Source of the DNA: Reticulitermes speratus
Taxonomy: Eukaryota > Arthropoda > Insecta > Blattodea > Rhinotermitidae
Length of the DNA stretch: 64,000 nt
NCBI GenBank assembly: GCA_021186555.1
Contig: JAJKFL010000004.1
Coordinates: forward strand, 17,326,406 to 17,390,405
Direction: 5' to 3'
The translations under genes were made by a program, and so were the position numbers. A model generated the notes under the pieces. That model did no database searches. It was not told the DNA's origin and saw only the letters and a program-made list of their open reading frames with translations. Numbering within the stretch: the stretch's first letter is position 1; every line of letters starts with the position of its first letter. This document shows, one piece after another, positions 13,009-24,559 of this stretch.

Positions 13009-13060
13009 TAGCAGTAATAAAATATATTGTTTGTGCTGACTGTATTATATTTCCCGTTTT

Positions 13061-13890
13061 GAAGTATATATTAATATAAGTACAGTGCAGCGAGATGTAT
13101 CGGGTAATTGACATTTATGCAAATTATTATTTATTCTGAGAAGAAAATTACGCTTTGTGGGCGAAATTGTTTTCTGTAACTTTAAACAAGGTGGTATATG
13201 TGAATGCTACAGCACATTATAGAACTACTTCAAACATGTTGTTTTTTTTTTTACTTTTTTTACATTTACTTTTAATACGCTACCAATATATTCAATCCTG
13301 TTCCACATTTATTACTCTTATTCCTTTGAGAGTTTTCCAAAATCCTTTGGGGTGACTTCTCTTTCAAGTTAAATATCCCTGTCTCCACTGAGGTATTAAA
13401 TGGCGGTAGCAAATTATGACTAATTGTATATGTCACTAGTAAGGCAATTACATATCCCTGTTAGCCTGCAAATTCATCAATGTGATTGACGTGAAGCGTT
13501 TTAGAAGATTAATAGGAACTTCATAAATGGGCAAAACGTTATTCAGTAAAAATGCGTTATTCATTACTGATCATGAAATAAAACACGTCACAACCACAAT
13601 ACGGAGAGTAAAATCTTCCAAAACATTGGTTAACATCTGCCCGATTACACGGCGTTACATCCCACAAGACGATATCTTATAGTTTCGACCATAAGAATCG
13701 AAGACCTTGCAAGTTGTAACTGATATCGTTGGTTTGTGGATCTCATTTATAAAAACTCTAGCGTTCGTCGCCAAATATTTTAGCACGGTTAAATCGTCAA
13801 TAAGATGGGTGTATCTTTTATAAAACACATTGGGATAAAAGAAAAGCACAGGGGATTTAGGTGGGCAAACCTTAAGGAAGAAGACATTAA
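13061..13890. other. Gene-free stretch with a foldback fragment
   Basis: A short foldback-family arm, 'gattacacggcgttacatcc', lies at about 13643-13662. No gene otherwise. Confidence 0.45.
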
Positions 13891-13894
13891 ACAT

Positions 13895-14050
13895 TGTGGA
13901 AGTGTGTGGATTGGACTAATCTGACTGGTGACAAGAACCAGTGGCAGGATGTTGTGAACATGCTAATACACGTTCTGGTTCCACAAAATTCGGGAAATGT
14001 ATTGATTAACTGAGGAACTATTAGCTTCTCAAGAAGGAATCTGCTCAAGT
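13895..14050 (+). pseudogene. LINE 3' end (family 2) remnant
   Basis: Contains 'GGTTCCACAAAATTCGGG', then 'ttgattaactgaggaacta', then 'gcttctcaagaagga'. The same ordered blocks end the LINE pieces at 20640-20905, 40060-40235 and 56150-56470 (minus). The preceding 'GDKNQWQDVVN' in translation fits the last residues of that family's ORF2. Confidence 0.6.
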
Positions 14051-16281
14051 GGCTGAGTCAATTAACTAATCGTAACTATTCAAAGAATTACGTTTATGTA
14101 TTAGAAATATAATGTGCATACAAAGCGTGAAATAAAAATAATGAATTTGTTTCCACTAGCACCTGTAACCCAACACTCATACAACATTCCGTCTCTTCAG
14201 CCGATTTATGTGTTAGTGTGTGTGTGTGTACGCGCGCACATATATACTTTGACTTAACGTAGCGTCTAGAACTGTACTCGTAGGTAGACTCAGTTTCTAT
14301 GTAAACAGACAAGTAAGAAACATCCAAGTTTGTTGGTTGGTACACAGTAAGCTCCCGAATAATACAAATAGAAAAGGAGGGTTAGAGGAAATTACGTAAC
14401 ACCACAGAGTGATTTGTAAACGCGTGTGGTTTGTGAATGCAGACACAAATATTAAAACGAACAGCGTCGTGTAAACCGACATTTAAACAATTAGTCTCCA
14501 ATGATTAATTGGTAATTCCTCCGGAAGGGAGCTTAAATCCGGAAAGGGGTTTGTTGTTTCGTGGCACAGTCACTATCTCTACTTATTAGAATAAGGACAT
14601 TTAGTGAACTGTTCATCACTGCAAATATTTGATTTGCGCGTGGTTTCATAATGGACGGCCCGCTGTTAAATACATTTTGAGGATATTTGCCCAAGTAGTG
14701 CATATGTGTGTGTGTGTGTGTGTGTGAATCCACTTGGCAAAGCAGTCTGAAGACTAATGCTATCGTTTTGTTGTGACAACCCGTGCGTCTGAAACAAGTA
14801 AATGTATCCCTACTTTCGGCAATTTAGGTCAAGATACTAGAGTACTAAAAAGGGAAATTAAATAAATGGCTGGCCTCGATTATGTACTTTATATTGTCAG
14901 TGAACTGAAATATTAAACACTTTAAGCGACGTTACAATAACACAAAGAAAACCCTCCAGGTAACTTCGTTGCAGGCATCTGTTCAATCAGTTGCATGTAC
15001 GCACAGTTCGCATTCACTCAATTCCTGCATTACTCAAAATATATTTAAATAATTCGGTAATAGCAGCACTGTGTTACAGTGAAACAAGCTTATAGGAATT
15101 TCGCCTAAAGTAAATGTCCTAAATACGAAACCTTACTGTAGTCAGCGAATGACCATCCCCCCACTAAAAACAGTAAAGCGAAAACACTTTTGTGTCGTTA
15201 ATAATTTTATTTTATACTAATATTTCTTCTTTATTGTTCCTATTCCCTCATGTATCCCTTTTTAAATTCCTTGTTTTTATACTTCCGCCTTCTTTATTTT
15301 CTCCTTTCTATATATATATTCCATTTCCACCAATACGATTCCATGAACTTACACAAAACACGTACGTCTCTGTTTTATAGCTTTTCTATAGAGACTAAAT
15401 ATATGTCATGCCATAGGTATTGTAAGACAGCTGAATCCGCTTTGTCTCCCCGGATTTCTTGCTGCGGAAGTTGTATCTATCCAAGAAGCCTTCGTTCTTT
15501 ATGTCCTGGAGATTCCGGTCATTCAAAATCCTGTCTCTTTCCACAATGCTTGACCGCATTCTATCCACATACATTATACATACTGTCGCAAGGCAGGCAG
15601 GATTCATTCCTCTTCGTTTGTGATATTTCTCGCACCTGTCTGTAGCTGTGTTTGTACTTGTATACCAGTGCTAAAAACAGCCATCCTCTGCTCAGCGACT
15701 CTGACCTAAATCCAATAAATACAGTGCAAAAGAAACATGAAATAGTTTCGAGTTCCTCCATGAACGCACTGCGTCTAGCTATAACTCCTTTTTTAAATTA
15801 CACTACAAAGTTTTGGTAAACCAGTGGATATCACAAGTCTTATTTATTTATATACTCCGGATTTTGATACTGATTCCATGCTAGTTCTTCTGTCTTTAAA
15901 ATATCTAGGATAAATAAGTCAAACCCCTATATAACACCCCCTCCCCGATAAAGTGCCACCCTCAAATAAGGCCCATGAAAGTTCACGAATAGAAATTCCC
16001 TATTATACAGTACAGTATTTCGATTTAACGCCACCCTCAATATACCCCCACAAATTTGAGTAAACACAGATTGGTGCAACATCTGGTTTTGACTGTACAT
16101 CATGCTGCAAATAATTTATTGATTCATTAGTAAAGGACATTAGAGCCTTGGGCAATCAATTAAATATCGTAAGATATAGTACTTATTCCAGGAGAAGCCT
16201 ATATCGACAGGAACATAAGACACATATTCCCCTAAAATCATTGTCTCAGGACAAGAACAAGCACGTAAAATAATGACTTAC
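14051..16281. other. Intron of the dpr-like gene (minus) or 3' flank
   Basis: Downstream of the Ig1 exon on the minus strand. It holds (TG)n runs at 14217-14228 and 14703-14726. I looked for the expected continuation of Ig1 (V-S-W-x-R) and for a Y-x-C-x-V motif on the minus strand between 1 and 16281 and did not find them, so the next exon is probably outside the window. Confidence 0.5.
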
Positions 16282-16511
16282 CGTTCTGTCACGCAGGTCA
16301 TTCACTTTGCAGTGCAGGTGCACCGAGCTACCCAACTGTGTCGTTACGTTCGTCGAATTGGCGTGGTCTTCAAAGAATGGTAATGGATCCGGAGTTGTCT
16401 TGGGTTCCGGCTCAGTCAGGTCGTCATACGACTCAGTGAAGGGAGACGAAAACTCGTACCAAAAGTTTTTTGGCAGGGTATCGAAAGGGTCTCCACTGTG
16501 CGTCTTAAGGG
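16282..16511 (-). CDS. dpr: dpr-family Ig protein, exon encoding linker and start of first Ig domain
   Basis: Minus-strand exon of 230 nt, phase 1 in and phase 0 out. The acceptor is a pyrimidine-rich tract ending 'TTTTCCAG' (AG at 16513-16512); the donor is ACG|GTAAGT (GT at 16281-16280). The product begins 'LKTHSGDPFDTLPKNFWYEF', passes an acidic proline-rich linker, and enters an Ig fold at 'PFFEDHANSTNVTTQLGSS', with the first domain cysteine in 'VHLHCKVNDL' and the exon ending 'RDRT'. Dpr proteins have this layout, with the Ig1 exon breaking just before V-S-W. They are two-Ig neuronal surface proteins that pair with DIP receptors in synaptic wiring. The sequon N-V-T suggests glycosylation. 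Which dpr paralogue is unresolved. The frame stays open upstream to a Met at 16677, but the acceptor and phase agreement favour splicing. Confidence 0.88.
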
Positions 16512-16760
16512 CTGGAAAACAAAGAAAACAATACAAATGTTTCCAGCATGTCATTCTTTTATAGTATTGGAACAAAATCTGGTCAGGACCCAAGTTGACG
16601 TGAATTTTCTGACACTCTCCACACAATAGAACACCTAAAAAATACACGTTTATACATACGTATATGCACAAATACATAAAGGTATATAAGGCATAATTTC
16701 CATAGGCATGTTGAAGCTGACTATCTTAGTATAACGACAAAGTTCTACATCGCTACTTAC

Positions 16761-16799
16761 TCTGTTCAAACTTCACAGGGACAGCGGCTTTGTCATTCA
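16761..16799 (-). CDS. dpr: Candidate 39-nt symmetric exon of the dpr-like gene
   Basis: A short minus-strand exon between an acceptor 'CTTTACCTGCAG' (AG 16801-16800) and a donor AGA|GTAAGT (GT 16760-16759). It is 39 nt, phase 1 at both ends, so including or skipping it keeps the frame. It encodes 'NDKAAVPVKFEQ' and joins the downstream Ig1 exon as ...FEQ-T-LKTH.... The separating intron is 249 nt. The open frame also extends upstream to Met codons at 16857 and 16848 ('MCNMALPLYLTVQS'), so an alternative first exon is possible. No homologue known to me; evidence is splice signals and phase agreement only. Confidence 0.6.
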
Positions 16800-16857
16800 C
16801 TGCAGGTAAAGGACGAGACTGTACTGTCAAATATAAAGGCAATGCCATGTTACACAT

Positions 16858-17200
16858 TCTTCAACTCAGTATTCGCATAAAAAGATTCAGGTTCTATAAA
16901 AGGCGGACTATGTTTAAAGAGATGAGCGATTTTAATCTTATGTAAAGGATGTTTGCCAAACGTAGTTAAGACATACAGGTCGTCGGACGGAAGGTCAGTT
17001 CCTCTCGGTTGGTAGTAGGTAAGCTAGGGGTATTCGGCGACACTTTTGACAGAAAAATTTGAAATTCATGTTTCAACCAATCAGAAGGTCACGTGATACC
17101 TCTCACCCAATCATAGACGAGGTATCCACCCCTTCTTTTGAAAGGAGAGAAGAGGTTTTTATGCTTTCACGTGATCTAAATCGAGGGTTCTGATAGTTTC
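16858..17200. promoter_or_regulatory. Possible promoter-like cluster upstream of the small dpr exon
   Basis: Within 110 bp there are two CCAAT boxes (17077-17081, 17107-17111) and two CACGTG E-boxes (17090-17095, 17168-17173). A TATAAAAG (about 16896, plus orientation) lies nearer. On the minus strand this cluster is 220-320 bp upstream of the Met-initiated version of the small exon. No transcription start can be seen; speculative. Confidence 0.2.
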
Positions 17201-17975
17201 AAAACAACATTCAAATTGTTCCGACAAAAAGGGGCGCCGAATCCCCCAGCTTACCTATCGTTGGTTAACTGGTTGGTTGGTTGTTTTTTTCGTTAGTAAC
17301 CAACATTTTACTTACCTTTTCCTTCTGGAAGTCTCACAGAATGTCAGTGACAATTTTAAATTGTGACGCTGAGAAAGGTTTTTATTAGTAACGCTACATT
17401 CCAGAATTATAATCCCTTGTACAAACTCATTTTCTTTAGCAAAACACATTTCCAATCGGAGGTACAAAGAGCACGACGCTTCAGGCCGTCAATAGAACTG
17501 CAGCTGCAGACATTACAGTTGCTTGGACTGCTCACGGTGCTTTTAAGCAATGCCAGTATACTCAAAACGGGAATTACTAATTAAGAAACAAACAAATCAA
17601 TCATTTAAGTGAATATCTAACTAGCACACAAAGCAGAGTGCGACAGAGCAACATGCAAAGTCGAATCCTGCCGTGACCAAAGTTATGAAGCTTGTCTTAT
17701 GTTTTGGTTGAATGATTTAGTAGACAACATAGTTATGTAAATAAACTGAAATAGAAAAAATAAAATTATACTTGGAATATTCTGAAAAAAAAAAGATTTC
17801 TGGATAAACTTATTTCTCTTGTATTCTACTGTCTACTTGTATAATGTCTTTATTATCAGAAAATTCTTAAGTAGCTGAGGGCCTATTAGGTTCTTAAGAA
17901 GTATTTTTCTCAAAGAACTTTGTTACATACATGGCGAACGAAAAATTCACTGCCAAAATTACAGAAAGTGAATCC
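17201..17975. other. No recognisable gene (dpr-like intron 1)
   Basis: Intronic AT-rich sequence. The open frames carry no recognisable motif. Confidence 0.45.
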
Positions 17976-17979
17976 ACAT

Positions 17980-18540
17980 TTAATACGCGAAAAAAAAAAG
18001 CATGAACATAGACTTTCTGAAGCATGTTTTTCGTCTTACGGCTTCCGGAATATTAAAGAAAATCCTTCAAGTGTCCACGCTGGACTTCAATGCAGGAAGT
18101 TACACGTCTGAACAGTGATTCCCTGACACGCTGGAAATTTTGAGGTGTCAATCAAATAATTTGCAGTCCATTCTGTATCCGCTGTTGCAAGTCCTGGACG
18201 TCACTGGCTTCTGTTGAAAACACAGTAGACTTCAGATATCGGCAGAGATAAGAATCTAAGCGATTTAAATCAGTTTTGGTCCACCTCGTCCTATCCATTG
18301 TTCCGGAAACAGGTTTTTCAAGAATTCTCAAATTGCAAGAAGAAAATTTGGTGGAGCACCGTCATGTATGAACCATAAATGAATTCTAGTCTGCAGATCC
18401 ACATATTGCAACATCTCTGGAAGTAAGTTTCCTAGGAAATCGGGTAAACAGTTCCAGTCAGACGTGTTAGAAGGGGTCCCAGAAGTCTGTCTCCTGTAAA
18501 GCCTGCATGAAAACTCAAGGTGAACATTTTGAACAATTTC
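17980..18540 (-). pseudogene. Decayed DDE (mariner/Tc-like) transposase
   Basis: Minus-strand conceptual translation, with frame changes, gives 'AGFTGDRLLGPLLTRLTGT', 'LPDFLGNLLPEMLQYVDLQT', then 'RIHLWFIHDGAPPNFLLAI' containing the HDGAPP block of the catalytic domain. 'LKNLFPEQWIGRGGP' follows, and near the end 'RVRESLFRRV...CIEVQRGHLKDFL'. This order matches the C-terminal half of mariner/IS630-type transposases found widely in insects. In-frame stops and shifts are frequent, including one soon after HDGAPP, and the third catalytic residue region is not intact. I saw no matching terminal inverted repeats. Inactive. Confidence 0.75.
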
Positions 18541-18789
18541 TGTAATCGTCAGGAGGCCGTAACTCGGAAAACACGCTTCAAACTGCCTATGTTAATATAT
18601 TATTACTTTCTTGTATTGTGGCGTAGATTCGACTTCTGTAAGTTTGGCCGTGCATTTTTCGATCACAATGCATATGAAATGTCTTTGTGGGCACTAAGAT
18701 TTTCACAACATCCTTCAATTTGCCCAGAACACAGCACAAATCTCTATGAAAGGATATGAAATCCTCATATTGCTTACGTCTTCTGCAAG

Positions 18790-18960
18790 TTTGGCTTTGG
18801 CAGCGGTGTAGGTGAGATCTCCGTTCTTCTGGAATGTAGCGCCGTGTCACTGGGTAATCGGTGACTACGGCCCTTGAAGATGAGACCAGATGTTCTCTCG
18901 AAACATCGGGCATCAATTACCTAGTCTTGTGGCGCCACATCCCAGAAGAACCGAGACCTC
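18790..18960. repeat. Foldback-family element
   Basis: Left arm 'ttcttctggaatgtagcgcc' (from about 18824) and right arm 'ggcgccacatcccagaagaa' (18931-18950) are inverted copies around a spacer with 'tctcgaaacatcggg', related to the 'accgacgtttcggg' core of the family. Confidence 0.65.
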
Positions 18961-20635
18961 TTCTTACGCCTTGTGTGTTTCTGCTTTCATGATGTGTAAA
19001 GTTAAAAGATACCACACACTTAGCGTCTGGCATCCGGCCAAGAGCTTTGGGTCACAGTTTAGCTCCCGATAACATCATAAAACTATCTGTAGCCTACATA
19101 CAACATTTATAACAGGTCACGGGTCCCTGAATTATTACTATTTCTTATGAAATATTGTCATTTTGACGGAAGCCTTTCCAGCCATAATTTGTTTTCCTTG
19201 AAAGACTGTCTCACAAACCCAGCGCTTAAAAATTTAGAACTTGAAATAAATCCGGGACACGGCATAATTTAGTCGGTGGTGATTACTACGACTATGGCAG
19301 TAACTCAGAAAATATAAGAGTCAAACCAGTAAATGACAGTGAAGAGAATGTGGATGGAAGTTTTCGACGCATAATTTATGGTACTATCATGGAATATGTT
19401 TGCAAATACTCTGGAAAAGCATGAAGGACTTCAGAATGCAAATCAGTATTTCGGCGGTGATTAGGACTGAGTGCCTTAAGAAGATTTATCGCTTGAACCG
19501 AACTGCCCATTGCAGTGAATATCACTTGCCATTCATTTCAGTATTCCATACGTACGTGACACGAGATTTTGATGAGAGGTTGTTATTAAAATAGATATCA
19601 GGAAAATAATAAGATGTGTACATTCAGCGGCACAAATGAAACTATAATGGCAGGACTTTGTGGTGAGGAATACTGCTCCTGTTCAGAAATAATGACAGCT
19701 AGTTTCTTCCTCGAACTTACAAAAGCACTTAAGTTTACGCTTGCAGTCATCTCCGGTTTTTTCTTGGTGGTATTAGGTCTACTTTACCACTTCAACTCAC
19801 ATTAGGTTCACCTTTCGCTTTACACCTTTTAAATATATTTCGTTTGTAGACTAGTTGTCCGAATTATTTTTACACTTTTAAGTAGTCACATTTACTTAAT
19901 CCTCCGTACAATACATCGTAAAGCACTGTTGTAGGTAAATAAACACACACATTCACAACAGCAACAAAGACAACCACAACATACACTGCCACTTCACACA
20001 GAACAGCTGCAAACACATCAGCTGAGCTTAAGGGCTTTTCAACATGACTGAAAACTCACAAATATGAAACTGAGCACGAAAGTGAAAATCTGTACCTTCC
20101 CTGTTGCTGTAGGAAACCAATTTACACCTCTCGTTTTTCCACAGTTTGTGTATCCACCCTACCTGCAATGATTGGCTACAAAATCTCATTTTTAGAAAAT
20201 TTGTCACGCAACACCTTTTTGCATCTGCTGGTTCAATTACGAAAACAATTCATACATTAATATCCTACGAATTTCACTAACTGTTATACCTTTCAGTTAC
20301 ATAAATAAAGCCGGATATGTATGACCGGTTTAGCTACTGGGTTTCCAACTACAAACAGAAGTGTTAAAGTTCACAACGACTTACACTGCAGTCGCAGGCA
20401 CTCATCAAGTTAACCTAACCGGCCATGATTATTTTGAATCCAAGTCACAAGATAAAAGCCTAGCATAAAACAGCAATATTACTTAATTCCGCAGAGCATA
20501 TTATCAATTACTTTCAACAGCTAAATAGCCATATAAAACATTTCGTTGTCATCACGGCATGGCGCGTCCTCGGGCTGTGGATAGAGAATTCAGCCTCCAA
20601 AAATAGAGGGTAGCTGCAACTATACTGAATAAGCA
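18961..20635. other. No recognisable gene (dpr-like intron 1)
   Basis: The plus-strand frame 19614-19805 ends in a hydrophobic stretch ('FTLAVISGFFLVVLGLLYHF') but lacks supporting splice signals or homology. I see no repeat family here. Confidence 0.4.
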
Positions 20636-20639
20636 GTCG

Positions 20640-20905
20640 CGTACAGCTCAGAAGGTGTGGTCTTTCAGCTGGGTAGCTGGGCGAGGGTCTAACAAATCCT
20701 CACCTAAAAAATTAATAAGTTACGAAATATTAAACAGGGCCTCGTGCTTGGACGGATTCTTTAGCAAGGCCACAGTCACGGATATGGGCAAGTGGCCAAA
20801 CTCTTGTGAACACAGTAACGAACATTCAGGTTTCATAAAATGCGGGGAATCCATTGACTAGATGACGAACTGTTAACTTCTCAAGAAAGACTCTGATTAA
20901 AGGAA
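20640..20905 (+). mobile_element. Internally deleted LINE-like element (family 2)
   Basis: A 5' block ('gtggtctttcagctgggtag', then 'gggcgagggtctaacaa', then 'ttacgaaatattaaacag') is joined directly to the family-2 LINE 3' end ('GGTTTCATAAAATGCGGGGA', 'cattgactag', 'acttctcaagaaaga'). The same 5' and 3' blocks are joined at 48300-48730 on the minus strand. It reads as a short non-autonomous derivative that kept both ends and lost the coding centre. Confidence 0.55.
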
Positions 20906-22740
20906 TTAATAACTTAGACGTAACCTGCTAAATACAGATCTAAGTACACTATTATACCGTCAGGCAGTAAGCCTGTTTGTGGTATACGTCACCAGCACAC
21001 TCATTAGCCATAAATATAAATGTGATAGCTGAAAAGAGATTTTCCAAAAAATCACGTTATTATATTGAGTTCCTGTCATTCGTGGAGACTAACTGAAAAG
21101 ACGAAGCTAAAGCAATGCTGAAGAACCCACAGAGTATCAACAAAATAACTTCATTAGGCAGAGACGCTAAAAGTCGCTCCGCTTGTCAACATTTTCCACC
21201 TTCTGTGGAGCCCGGAGGGTCATTACACTGTTCACACGAAAAGTAACTGATCGCTACCCTAAGGTAGACAATCCAGGACACACTCGTCTATTCTGTTTCT
21301 TTACGATCAGTTTAACGTTATACTCCCATTTACATTTAGGTTTCCCAAGTGGCCTCTTCCCTTCATGCTCTGCAGTAATATTCTTCCTGAAGTTCCCATC
21401 TCTTCTGTGCGCCTTAGGTGTCTCTCTCACCTCATCCTACTTCGTTTTATCACCCCAACAATATTTCGCAAAGACTACAGACTATGCAGCCACACGTGAC
21501 ACATTTTACCTTGATTTCTTGCATTTCCTTCATGTTAATTTCAAATATTTTCCTCGACACCGAGTTCTTAGGCAACTTCCAGCTAGGTCTTTCCCTTAAT
21601 GAGAAATGCTAACTTTCGCATTCATACAATCCAACAGACGAAGTTATAGTTTATACGTTTTATAAGGCATGTATTTAGATATGAGACGAAAGACAATAAA
21701 TTCTAGACCCTATACTAGCAAACATGCCGCAAACTGAATTAACAAGAACAATGGACGTCGAGAAAACCTGCCCTAAATCAGAAGATAGCACACTAACTTG
21801 CCTATAATCCTAGTGGAAAATCCATATAAAAGTATATTAATGCATGTCAACGACCCACCAACATTTTGAAGCCTAAGTTCATAAAAATAATGGTATACAT
21901 AACAACACAGTTCCTACGATACAGAAAAAACAGTGCATCTGCACGTCAGAACCAACTGGTTAATGATGATTAAAGAAAACCGCTGTTATTGTAAGAGTCA
22001 TACAAGTAACATAAATGTACTGTGATGGCAAAGTTCAGAGTTTTAACGCAAAATCAATCTGCACACGTAGCAACCAGTGTGCTTTGAAGGGTTAGAAATG
22101 AATCCATACTTCTCACTAAACGGTTTTTCAAACTCGATTAATTACCCTTCCGATTAAAGCATAAATATACGTGGACTATTAATAATAAAAGGAAATGAAA
22201 TTTTACTGTAATAATTGTGTACTCTGTAGTGTTTATACGATGCTACATTCAAAAACCCACAACCTCTTTTGAAGTACGTGCAAACAGCATGCCAAGTAAG
22301 GAACGGTTACCAAATTGTGCAAACAGAAAATAAGTTCGCTCGCCAACTTGTCTAAGGATTGAGGTGGCAGTGTATGCGCAGCACCGCAGTGCTTCAGTAA
22401 ATCAACTTCAACTTGCGTGACATAATCTTGTTTGAAGTACTTCCAACTAGTGCCAACTGTGGAAAACGCATTCCTCTTAAGATAAAAATCTCCATTATAA
22501 CAAAAGACACACACTATCTAGCAAAAAAAGATGTATTTTCCGCTCCTTCTACATTTAACTGATGTGTTCGAACATCATATGTAGATTAACTCCACACATC
22601 TTCTGCACTACATAAATTATATCTTACTAATTCGCTGAAATCTTCTAGGACAAAGACTGTGAACCGCAATCCTACATGTTCGAAGTTTCCTTGAAAAAAT
22701 CATAAAGCAAAATCCAATAAGTATGTGATCCTTCCATAAT
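20906..22740. other. No recognisable gene (dpr-like intron 1)
   Basis: The longest frame, 21183-21599, has no recognisable domain. AT-rich, no repeat signature recognised. Confidence 0.4.
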
Positions 22741-22744
22741 TTAC

Positions 22745-22955
22745 TGTTTAGTGGCGTGACAGCCCAACTCGGGCCTACACCGCCGTATTGTTAAGGTTTC
22801 TAAGTCACACCCAATTAGACGCACACACCCGGTAGAATTTCTCTGAACGAATGATCAGTCCTCGCAGGACAGCGGGATTCCAACCCGCGACCCCAACAAT
22901 CGAGCGGTAGCAAACCTACGTCTTAGACCTCATGTCCACCGGGATCGGCATTCCT
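22745..22955 (-). repeat. tRNA-derived SINE (group 1)
   Basis: On the minus strand the head reads 'GCCGATCCCGGTGGACATGA', then a B box 'GGGTTGGAATCCCGC', and the 3' end carries the group tail 'GGGCTGTCACGCCAC'. The same order is seen at 31805, 40635 and 60157. Diverged; no clear target duplication. Confidence 0.75.
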
Positions 22956-22959
22956 GATT

Positions 22960-24130
22960 ATTGAAACCTCATTCACAAACAGACATATTTTAAAATTAAT
23001 AATAATTGTATACCAAATCTAACGTTCTTACGATTACTGTGGAGAATATAGTGATTGATGAGATGTGGTGTGATGCAGCGCAGCCTTCACGTTTCATAAT
23101 TGTACATTTCTTGACCACTGAAATGGCTGAAAACTGCACAAAAAACCCCTGCATCTTACAGAACGTAGCGTAGAGTTTTACAGGTAAATACTATGCTGAA
23201 TTACGACAATTATGGACATTCTACTCACGAAGTTTGTCAAAGTTACAGATGTTACATTTCATATATCATACGATTACACATTATGCTCAATTTAACCCTT
23301 TAAAAGACAGTGGGTTATATACATATCGCCAATTTCACATTACGACACTGCATTTTGCCTACATAGTGCACTGGTGTGTGCTCCGTGTGATACCTAAAAT
23401 AGGCAACGAATATTTCCTGATATATTATTTATCAGTTAATCGTATAATGGAAGCACAATGTGTTCTCTGAGCGGAAAGAACTGAGTTTTTATACACAATA
23501 TACGTAGAATAGTTGTCGTCTTCAAAGGGTTAAACAGCCACCTTTTATGATTTAATGCGGTACATAGCGTTGAATGTGAACATAATTATGAAGTATGAAT
23601 CCAGTAATATGAGGAAATAATCAGTCGTGGACGGTTCTAGGTCATCCCTGCGTGTGTTTGCTCGGACTGCAGAAAAACAATTATTGGTCTCCCTGAATCT
23701 GGAAATTCTATAATACCAAGCAGACATGTTAACGTACGCATCAGGAGGCCCTTAGGTCTGTAACAATCCTAACTTAATATTTACTGTATCTACATGATGA
23801 AGAATTTTCCTGCATGTCATGCAGAATGTTAGCAGATGGCATGCTATTTGCATATTTCATCCCAGCTTTGCGTCACTGAACTGGGAACTGGCATTCAGAG
23901 AGTACAAAAAAGAGAGAATTCAAAATATCAATTTGTATATCAATATTTACGTTGTTATCCAGTATTCCGTGGTGCCTATGATCCGATGTATCCTCTAAAT
24001 CAACAAGAGTTCCTTTTTATACAGTTCATCGTCCGCAAGTAGATGTAAAATAACGACTGTGACGTCATGGTGATCCTTGTAGAAGTGCCTCGGAACTGAA
24101 AGTCTCACATGAGCGTAAAAAAGCAATCTT
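22960..24130. other. No recognisable gene (dpr-like intron 1)
   Basis: AT-rich; nothing supported. Confidence 0.45.
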
Positions 24131-24135
24131 ATGCA

Positions 24136-24283
24136 CAGATCTAAAGACCTTGATTTCAGGCTTCCGCCGCGATATTGATGAAATCTGTGGTCTTCTGGGT
24201 AATTACACGGCGTCGTGTGGTAAATAATTACCACACGACGCCGTGTAATTACCCAGAACACCACAGATTTCAGATCTAAAGAC
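24136..24283. repeat. Foldback element: near-perfect 45-bp palindrome with 13-bp flanking repeats
   Basis: Arms 24179-24223 and 24228-24272 pair over 45 bp with a single mismatch around a 4-nt loop. The arms contain the family core 'aattacacggcgtcgtgtgg'. The direct repeats 'cagatctaaagac' at 24136-24148 and 24271-24283 look like a target-site duplication. Between the left repeat and left arm is the 'ggcttccgccgcgatattga' block seen at about 600. Confidence 0.85.
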
Positions 24284-24559
24284 ATCCATATACTTGCTCC
24301 TGTCAGTGCTCTAAAACAACTCTGACCAATGCTCAGACTCTACTTTAGGAACAATGCATTTCATTGTTGTATCTTTAAATCCTTTGATCTTTCATGTCAG
24401 AGTGTGGTTCCTGTCCATTGTTGGACTCAAATCGATAAGTTGTAATTTAAAATATCGGTAACTGAAATTACACGTCACAGTGTATCCAATGTTCAAATAA
24501 ATAGACCTCAAATTGGGTCCTCTTGAAATTTATCGGCAGAAAACTGACCCCTGGCCCTT

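Larger units (their letters stand above)
12805..13060. mobile_element. Inverted-repeat element with two decayed hammerhead ends
   Basis: Left end 'attcagctacatgtttcggc' (12846-12865) and right end 'gccgaaacatgtagctgaat' (12990-13009) are inverted copies. The similarity continues outward through 'tatatttcgttactg' versus its counterpart, about 50 bp per arm. Each arm is a degenerate hammerhead motif (12847-12890 minus; 12965-13008 plus). A structural sibling of the elements at 28180 and 41286. Confidence 0.65.

Noticed and set aside
16564..16677. An unspliced start of the Ig protein at Met 16677 with a hydrophobic N-terminus
   Set aside because: The acceptor at 16513-16512 and the phase match to the signal-peptide exon explain the exon better; the upstream part looks intronic.
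19614..19805. Possible small membrane protein
   Set aside because: One hydrophobic segment alone is weak evidence in AT-rich DNA, where such frames arise by chance.
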